A program made the translations under genes and the position numbers. From assembly GCA_027482245.1 (NCBI GenBank), contig JAIXWG010000066.1, forward strand, positions 109,735-173,734: 64,000 bases of DNA. Reading direction: 5' to 3'. The DNA comes from Acetobacteraceae bacterium (GTDB taxonomy: Bacteria > Pseudomonadota > Alphaproteobacteria > Acetobacterales > Acetobacteraceae). Below, in pieces: positions 58,713 through 64,000 of the stretch; the stretch's first letter is position 1; the number at the start of each line of letters is the position of its first letter. The notes under the pieces are model-generated. The model was not told the origin of the DNA. It worked only from the letters and a program-made list of their open reading frames with translations, and searched no databases.

Positions 58713-59186
58713 ATGTCCCCCCTCATCCCGCTCTCGCCCAAGGCTGACCGCATCCTGACGCTGCTGGCCTGGCCGGCGGCGATCTGGATCGCCTATGAAT
58801 TCCTCTGGTACGAGCAGTACAAGCTCACGGGCAACGAAGGCTCGGTCTACCTCTTCACCATCCTCTCCGACTGGCTCGGCACCCCGGGTGGCGAGAAGCC
58901 CTTCCGCCTGTTCGTCGCGATCCAGGAGATCATCTGCGCGGTACTGGTGCTGATCCCGCGCACGCGGATGATCGGCGCGGTGGGGGCGCTGGTGACGATG
59001 TCGGGCGCGATCTTCTTCCATGTGGTCAGCCCGCTCGGCATCGACCCCTACGGGGATGGCGGCGTGCTGTTCAAGGAAGCGGTCTTCACCTGGTTCATGG
59101 CGCTCTTCGTGCTGTTCGCGCATCGCGCGGAGGCGGCGGGGCTGCTGACGCGGCTGCGGGCGCGCCTCCTGCCGGTGGCGGCCTGA
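58713..59186 (+). CDS. DoxX-like integral membrane protein
   Basis: 157 aa with about four transmembrane helices (ILTLLAWPAAIWIAYEFLW; FVAIQEIICAVLVLIP; MIGAVGALVTMSGAIFFHVV; VFTWFMALFVLFAH). The pattern resembles DoxX/DoxD-like small membrane proteins, whose roles are mostly unknown. The FHVVSPLGIDPYGDGGVLFKEA loop is a common feature. It is 2 nt upstream of the OpgC-like gene, so the two are probably co-transcribed. Confidence 0.6.
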   Translation: MSPLIPLSPKADRILTLLAWPAAIWIAYEFLWYEQYKLTGNEGSVYLFTILSDWLGTPGGEKPFRLFVAIQEIICAVLVLIPRTRMIGAVGALVTMSGAIFFHVVSPLGIDPYGDGGVLFKEAVFTWFMALFVLFAHRAEAAGLLTRLRARLLPVAA

Positions 59187-59188
59187 CC

Positions 59189-60307
59189 ATGGCGGTGCTG
59201 AAGCGCCCGCCGAGGGATTTGCGGCTGGATGTGCTGCGGGGATGGATGCAGGTGTCCATCTTCATCAGCCACGCCTTCGGCACCGCCTTCGCCTGGGGCA
59301 TCCATGCGGCCTGGGGCGTCTCCGACTCGTCCGAGCAGTTCGTGCTGCTCTCCGGCCTGGTGCTGGGCTCCGTCTTCTCGCTGAAATTCGCCCGCGATGG
59401 GTTCGGGGCGGCGTGGCGAGACATCGCCATGCGGGCGGCGCGGCTCTGGCGCATGCACCTGCTGGTCTTCTTCGCCTTCGCCGCCATGGTCTTCGGCTTC
59501 GAACTCTTCACGCCGCTCTCGGGCGTGGTGGAGGCCGGCGGCTGGTGCTGGCTGGCGGAGGCGCCCTGGTTCGCCATCCCCGGCGCCATGGTCGGGCTCT
59601 ACCAGCCGGACTTCATGGGCGTGCTGCCTCTCTTCGTGCTGTGCATGCTGCTGCTGCCGGGCTTCGTGCTGCTGCTCGATCGCTTCGGCGCCTGGGCGCT
59701 GCTGCTGCCCTGGGGACTCTACATCGCGACGCAGGCCTTCGAGCTGCGGCCGCCGGCGCTCGGCGGCACCTTCATCGCCTTCGATCCGCTCGCCTGGCAG
59801 GTGCTGTTCATGACGGGCATCTGGCTGGGCTGGCGGGCGCTGCATGGCGCGAAGGCGCTGGCGCGGCCCTGGTGGTTGGTGTCGCTGGCGGTCTGCGTGG
59901 TGCTGCTGGGCTTCTGGGTGAAGCTGTCGATGCATGGCTTCGCGCCGGAGATGCCAGCCTGGGTCCTGGCCCTGACGGACAAGGACGTGCTGGCCCCGCT
60001 GCGCCTGGCGCATGCGCTGTCGCTCGCCTGGCTGGTGTCGATGCTGGTGCCGCGGGAGGCCGCCTGGATGCACCAGGCGGTGCCGCAGGCCATGGCGGCG
60101 ATCGGCCGGAACAGCCTGCAGGTCTTCTGCATCGGGCTGTTCCTGTCCTGGACCGCGGCGGCGCTGTTCCGGCTATTCCCGGACAGCCGCCTGGTGCTGG
60201 ACCTCACGCTGATCCCCGCGGGGATCATGGTGCTGATCGCCTTCGCGCGGTGGCGCGAAGGCGATCGGGTGGTGTCCTACAGGGAAGCGACGGCGCGTTC
60301 CCAGTAG
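59189..60307 (+). CDS. OpgC-like membrane acyltransferase
   Basis: 372 aa with about ten transmembrane helices. The N-terminal RDLRLDVLRGWMQVSIFISHAFGTAF and SDSSEQFVLLSGLVLG are the typical OpgC opening, with the active-site His in the first helix. OpgC adds succinyl groups to periplasmic glucans; here the substrate may be another glycan. No opgG or opgH gene is in the window. The last 31 bp overlap the 3' end of the convergent binding-protein gene. Confidence 0.88.
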   Translation: MAVLKRPPRDLRLDVLRGWMQVSIFISHAFGTAFAWGIHAAWGVSDSSEQFVLLSGLVLGSVFSLKFARDGFGAAWRDIAMRAARLWRMHLLVFFAFAAMVFGFELFTPLSGVVEAGGWCWLAEAPWFAIPGAMVGLYQPDFMGVLPLFVLCMLLLPGFVLLLDRFGAWALLLPWGLYIATQAFELRPPALGGTFIAFDPLAWQVLFMTGIWLGWRALHGAKALARPWWLVSLAVCVVLLGFWVKLSMHGFAPEMPAWVLALTDKDVLAPLRLAHALSLAWLVSMLVPREAAWMHQAVPQAMAAIGRNSLQVFCIGLFLSWTAAALFRLFPDSRLVLDLTLIPAGIMVLIAFARWREGDRVVSYREATARSQ

Positions 60308-61260
60308 CCGAGGTCGAGATAGCGGTCGGGCGCCGGCGGCGTCCCGCCCCAGCTGCCGAGCACTTCCGCTCGCACCGCCAGCACGGTGCGGAAGCCCTGC
60401 AGGTCGAAGCGGCCATCGATGGCGGAGCCCGTCTCCGGCGCTGTCACCAGGGCAAGGTTGCGGCGCGCCAGCGGCTGGTCGATCCGCAGCCGCTCCGCCA
60501 GCAGGGCCGTCACTGCATCCGTATTGGCGGGTGACAGCATCCAGCGGATGCCCTCGATGTAGCCCTGCAGGTAGCGGTGGACGATGTCCCGGTTCGCCGC
60601 CGCCCAGGCCCGCATCGCCCAGCCCGCATTGCCGAGATAGGGGCCGACCGCCTCGGTCACGGTGGAAAGCCGCCGCAGGCCGCGATCCTCCGCCTGGAGG
60701 GAGAAGGGCGGGTTCAGCATGGAGGCATGGGCGGTCGGGTCGTTGAACATGAGCTCGTAGCGGGCGAAGGTGCCGCCCGTCGGCCGGATCTCGTAGCTGC
60801 CGCGCGGCAGGCCGTTCATCGCCAGCATCTTGTAGCCGACCAGCGCATAGGCGGTGTTGGGCGCGTCCACGATCAGCGTCTTGCCGCGGAGGTCCGACCA
60901 GGACTGGATCTCCGGCTTCACGTAGAAGGCGTTGAAGGCGCTGTCGCCGCCGATGAGGATGCCGATCTCCTGCCCGGCCTCCGCCATCGCCACCGCATTG
61001 TCCACGCCGGCGACGACGAACTGGTGGTCCCCGGCGGCGAGCCCGTTGCGCAGCACGTCGGAATTGGGCGTGTTCTCGATCACCACATCCAGGCCCCGCC
61101 GCGCGAAGGCGCCTGTGTGCTGCCCGGCGAAGAGCGGCAGGTTGGCCAGGCCCGGGAAGACCTTGACCTTGACCGTGGTGGCCTGGGCGCGGGCGATGGT
61201 GGGCGCCGCCAGCGCGGCGGCGGTGGTGCCCAGCAGCAGGCGGCGCGTGATGCGGATCAT
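60277..61260 (-). CDS. NitT/TauT-type ABC transporter substrate-binding protein
   Basis: 327 aa. A twin-arginine-like signal (TRRLLLGTTAAALAAPTIARA) exports it. The body matches NMT1/SsuA-type binding proteins for nitrate, sulfonate or thiamine precursors: GLANLPLFAGQHTGAFARRGLDVVI then DLRGKTLIVDAPNTAYALVG. No permease or ATPase gene adjoins it. ATG 61260 starts just before the Arg pair; longer readings add 20 residues. Its 3' end overlaps the OpgC-like gene on the opposite strand by 31 bp. Confidence 0.85.
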   Translation of the reverse strand: MIRITRRLLLGTTAAALAAPTIARAQATTVKVKVFPGLANLPLFAGQHTGAFARRGLDVVIENTPNSDVLRNGLAAGDHQFVVAGVDNAVAMAEAGQEIGILIGGDSAFNAFYVKPEIQSWSDLRGKTLIVDAPNTAYALVGYKMLAMNGLPRGSYEIRPTGGTFARYELMFNDPTAHASMLNPPFSLQAEDRGLRRLSTVTEAVGPYLGNAGWAMRAWAAANRDIVHRYLQGYIEGIRWMLSPANTDAVTALLAERLRIDQPLARRNLALVTAPETGSAIDGRFDLQGFRTVLAVRAEVLGSWGGTPPAPDRYLDLGYWERAVASL

Positions 61261-61387
61261 GGCGTCCGTTTCCTCCGAAATCGATTGCAGGGAGTGTGCC
61301 GGATTGCGGGCGGGATTCAACAGCGGAGTGGCTATCGGGCGCCGGGCAGCCCGCTACAGTCGGGGCGCACCGTCAGGAGGTTCCGCG

Positions 61388-61771
61388 TTGGACAGGCAGG
61401 TCATCACGTCATCCAAGGTCACCTGGATGCGCTCCGGCGTCTCCCACGCCGTCCGCGCGGGGGACATGGTCTATGTCACGGGCGCGACGCCCTTCCATGG
61501 CGACCGGCAGATCGCCAAGGGCGATTTCGCGGCGCAGCTCCACCAGGTCATGAAGAACATCATCGCCATCCTGGAGGAGGCGGGCACCGGCCTCGACCGC
61601 GCGGTGAAGATGACCATCGCGCTGACGGACATGGACCGCTACGCGGAGTTCGACGCGATCTTCAAGACCTACTTCGAGCCCGGCAACTACCCCGCGCGGC
61701 AGACGATCGAGAGCCGGCGCCTGGCGCATCCGGACTTCCTCGTCTCGATCGACTGCATCGCGTGCTGCTGA
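61388..61771 (+). CDS. RidA family protein
   Basis: 127 aa; YjgF/YER057c/UK114 trimer family. RidA proteins hydrolyse reactive enamine/imine intermediates. GDMVYVTGATPF (near 25-36), AAQLHQVMKNIIAILEEAG and the C-terminal YPARQTIESRRLAHPDFLVSIDCIA are characteristic, including the conserved Arg in the RQTI region. It starts at TTG 61388 with an AGGAGG SD; no ATG fits. It is divergent from the binding-protein gene. Confidence 0.9.
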   Translation: MDRQVITSSKVTWMRSGVSHAVRAGDMVYVTGATPFHGDRQIAKGDFAAQLHQVMKNIIAILEEAGTGLDRAVKMTIALTDMDRYAEFDAIFKTYFEPGNYPARQTIESRRLAHPDFLVSIDCIACC

Positions 61772-61781
61772 GCGGCGGCGC

Positions 61782-62753
61782 TCAGTCCGGCGTCAGCCCG
61801 ATTTCCGTGATCAGGCGGCCGATCCGCGCGCCTTCGCTGCGCACGCGCTCCGCCAATTCGGCGGGGCCGAGCGCGAAGGGCGAGGTGCCGATCGGCAGCT
61901 TCTCCGCGAAGGCGGGGGATCTCACAGCATCCAGGATATCCGCCGCCGCGCGATCCACCGTTGCGGCGGGCGTAGCCTTGGGGAAGAAGACCGCCATCCA
62001 AGCATTCATGAGCTGGATGCCTGGCGCGGCCTCCGCCATGGTCGGCACGTCCGGCAGCAGCGGATGGCGTTCCGTGCCGTTGAAGGCCAGCGGCCGCAGC
62101 GCGCCGGACTGGATATGCGGCAGGGTGATGGAGAAGCTGTCCATCGTGACCTGCACGCGGTTGGCGAGCAGATCGGTGTTGCCTGCCGCGCTCGTGCGGT
62201 AGGGCACGTGCTGCATCGGGAAGTCGAGGCCCCGCGCCAGCGCCTCCAGGTTCAGGTGCGGTACGGTGGCGTTGCCGGGGGAGTAGTAGAAAACCGGGTT
62301 GTCCGCGGAGCGTGACCGCGCATGGGCCACGAGTTCGGCCAGGCTGCGCACCGGCAGCGCGGCGTTGACGGCGAGGAAGGAACTGGAGATGGCCAGCCCC
62401 GTCACCGCCTGAAGGTCGGGGAAGGGATCGAAGCGCGGGTTGCGCTGGATGTGCGGCAGGATGGTGAGCGCCGCGGCCGCCACCACGCCGCAGACGCTGC
62501 CATCGGCGGGCGCGCGGATCAGATTGTTGGCGCCCAGCATGCCGCCCGCGCCGGGCAGGTTCTCCGCCGCCGTCCGCCAGCCATGGCGCTGGCCCATCAC
62601 CTCCAGCAGCACGCGCGCCACCTGGTCCGTGATGTTGCCGGCGCCGTAGCCGATGATCATGCGGGTCGGCGGCGCCCAGGCGCGCGGAACCTGGGCGAAG
62701 GCGGGCAGGGGGAAGGCAGCGAGGCTGCCCATCAGCCAGTGGCGACGCCGCAT
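61782..62753 (-). CDS. Bug/TctC-family periplasmic binding protein
   Basis: 323 aa. Signal peptide MRRRHWLMGSLAAFPLPAFA, then PTRMIIGYGAGNITDQVARVLLE and ENLPGAGGMLGANNLIRAPADGSV, the usual Bug blocks in slightly divergent form. It is followed 10 nt on by the end of the convergent RidA gene and is downstream of the adenine deaminase gene on the same strand. The ligand may be a purine- or carboxylate-type compound; this is speculation. Confidence 0.9.
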   Translation of the reverse strand: MRRRHWLMGSLAAFPLPAFAQVPRAWAPPTRMIIGYGAGNITDQVARVLLEVMGQRHGWRTAAENLPGAGGMLGANNLIRAPADGSVCGVVAAAALTILPHIQRNPRFDPFPDLQAVTGLAISSSFLAVNAALPVRSLAELVAHARSRSADNPVFYYSPGNATVPHLNLEALARGLDFPMQHVPYRTSAAGNTDLLANRVQVTMDSFSITLPHIQSGALRPLAFNGTERHPLLPDVPTMAEAAPGIQLMNAWMAVFFPKATPAATVDRAAADILDAVRSPAFAEKLPIGTSPFALGPAELAERVRSEGARIGRLITEIGLTPD

Positions 62754-62815
62754 CCGTGCTCTCCATTGCCTTGGACGCGAAGGCTACGGAGCCAGGTGCG
62801 GCGCAACAAGTCCCA

Positions 62816-64000
62816 TCAGGCGGGAAGCGGCTGCGCGGGGTCGAAGATCTCGCCCGTGGCGCCATCGGTCAGGCCGAGATCGGTCGGGTGTGGCGCCGGG
62901 TTGCAGGCGAGCGAGAGGCCCGTCATCGCCCGGAAGACGCGGAAGGGGCCCTGCCAGTCGATCACCTGATCGGCCTCCTGCCGCAGCGCCGCGAAATTCG
63001 CCGCCGTGACCTCGGGCGGCGTCTCCGCCAGCAGGCCGGCGATGGGCAGGGGCACGAGGGCCGTGACCTTCCCGTTCCGGGCCACGGCCATGCCGCCGCC
63101 GCACTCGATCAGCGCATTGGCGGCGGCCTGCATGTCGGCGGGATCGCGTCCCAGCACGAGCAGGTTGTGGCTGTCATGGCTGATGGTGGTGGCGATGGCG
63201 CCGCGGGGGTTGCCCCATCCCTCGATGATGGCGGTCTGCGGCGTGGCGGGCACGCGGCCGTGGCGGTGGATGATGGTGATGCAGGCATGGTCGGGCGGCA
63301 GCACGGCGAAGCCGTTGCGGACCGCGACCTCCACGCTGCCCCATTTGCCGTGCCGCGCGCCGACGATCTTTCTCAAACGCGCGGTGCCGTCGCCGACGCC
63401 GTTGACGCGGGGCATGAAGGATTCGATGGGCTGCACGGAGAGCTTTACCGTGTCGGTCGGCCCCTTCGTGCGGCGTGGCGGCTCGATCAGCTTGCCGTCC
63501 TTCGCGACGAGCTTCCCCGCGGTGAAGACGCGCTCCACCGTCACGGAGGGCAGGTCCGACATCACGACAATATCCGCCTGCCGCCCCGCGCCGATCAGGC
63601 CGAGGTCGTCCCGCTTCAGCCGCATCGCCGCATGGAAGGTCGCGCAGCGGATCGCGGCGATCGGGTTCATCCCACGGGCGATGATCCGCGCGATCGTGTC
63701 GCGCAGCCCGCCCTTCTCCAGCAGCTCGTCCGGGAAGATGTCGTCGGTGCAGAAGACGAGGTTGGGCGGCAGCATCGGCAGCGCGGCAAGGGCCGTCAGC
63801 ACCCCGGGCAGCACGTAGTCGTGGCTGCCGCGCAGCTCCACCGTCATGCCGGTGCGCAGCTTCTGGAGGAAATCCTCCGGCCCCACGATCTCATGGCAGC
63901 TGGTGACGCCGGCGCTGGCATAGGCCTGGAGGTCGCCATCCACCATGCCGCGGGCATGGCCGTTGACGTTCTTGCCGGAAGCGAGGCCGGCGCCGACGAT
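62816..64000 (-). CDS. Adenine deaminase (partial, N-terminus beyond the window)
   Basis: 395 codons of the C-terminal two-thirds are present; the frame is still open at the right edge. The AdeC/Ade-type metal-dependent amidohydrolase features are visible: GHARGMVDGDLQAYASAGVTSCHE, LRGSHDYVLPGVL and VFCTDDIFPDELL with the catalytic Asp. A C-terminal domain with HRHGR and ISHDSHNLLVLG follows. The enzyme makes hypoxanthine from adenine. A bug gene lies 62 nt downstream on the same strand. Confidence 0.88.
   Translation of the reverse strand: MVGAGLASGKNVNGHARGMVDGDLQAYASAGVTSCHEIVGPEDFLQKLRTGMTVELRGSHDYVLPGVLTALAALPMLPPNLVFCTDDIFPDELLEKGGLRDTIARIIARGMNPIAAIRCATFHAAMRLKRDDLGLIGAGRQADIVVMSDLPSVTVERVFTAGKLVAKDGKLIEPPRRTKGPTDTVKLSVQPIESFMPRVNGVGDGTARLRKIVGARHGKWGSVEVAVRNGFAVLPPDHACITIIHRHGRVPATPQTAIIEGWGNPRGAIATTISHDSHNLLVLGRDPADMQAAANALIECGGGMAVARNGKVTALVPLPIAGLLAETPPEVTAANFAALRQEADQVIDWQGPFRVFRAMTGLSLACNPAPHPTDLGLTDGATGEIFDPAQPLPA

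Overview
This is a very GC-rich chromosomal segment, most likely from an alphaproteobacterium of the Acetobacteraceae (Roseomonas-like). The assignment is inferred from three things: the order ffh-rpsP-rimM-trmD-rplS-leuCD-leuB, the alphaproteobacterial look of infC and thrS, and the number of Bug/TctC-type periplasmic binding proteins. There are no rRNA genes, CRISPR arrays, integrases or recognisable transposase genes. One tRNA (tRNA-Arg-ACG) is present.

Layout. 1-2.7 kb: glycosyltransferases and a NYN/LOTUS protein. 2.8-5.5 kb: thrS and infC; infC appears to start at a rare ATA codon. 5.5-7.3 kb: a TctA permease with a short TctB and no binding protein. 7.6-14.3 kb: ffh-rpsP-rimM-trmD-rplS, a terminator, then leuC-leuD-leuB. 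14.4 kb: tRNA-Arg with a strong terminator. 14.6-20.2 kb: a six-gene operon in which all five junctions are 4-nt overlaps: cytochrome P450, an unknown protein, a DevBCA-like ABC exporter, and a stand-alone E2/CAT-fold acyltransferase. It looks like a system that modifies and exports a hydrophobic product, and it is the best candidate for an undescribed system here. 20.4-24.3 kb (minus strand): an alpha-hydroxy-acid oxidase, an orphan BcsB-like protein, and a sulfotransferase overlapping it. 24.4-37.0 kb (minus strand): a complete glycogen operon, glk, glgP, glgB, glgC, glgA and a GlgX-MalQ fusion. A 163-bp foldback element lies between glk and glgP. 37-39 kb: a small cytochrome c and two SDR dehydrogenases. 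39.1-47.9 kb: a transglutaminase/DUF2126 protein, an ATP-grasp/alpha-E protein and a second transglutaminase, then an EEP-family phosphohydrolase and a Coq4-like protein. 48-52.6 kb: a secreted alpha/beta hydrolase, a Crp/Fnr regulator divergent from a PAS-HWE histidine kinase, and an Asp/Glu/hydantoin racemase-like protein. 52.8-58.7 kb: two Bug proteins divergent from an IclR-SMP30 fusion, a DapA-like lyase and an enolase-superfamily dehydratase, which together look like a sugar-acid oxidation pathway. 58.7-64 kb: a DoxX-like membrane protein, an OpgC-like acyltransferase, a NitT/TauT-type binding protein, a RidA protein, another Bug protein and a partial adenine deaminase.

Non-coding structure of note: a ~140-bp dispersed repeat occurs twice in opposite orientations (about 20.23-20.37 kb and 44.95-45.08 kb). 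Each copy is headed by a terminator-like hairpin, and the second copy reaches the start codon of a transglutaminase gene. Other notable elements are the foldback element at 35.92-36.08 kb, a perfect TGGAAC-N3-GTTCCA dyad upstream of the IclR-SMP30 gene, and a cluster of hairpins at 52.64-52.76 kb.
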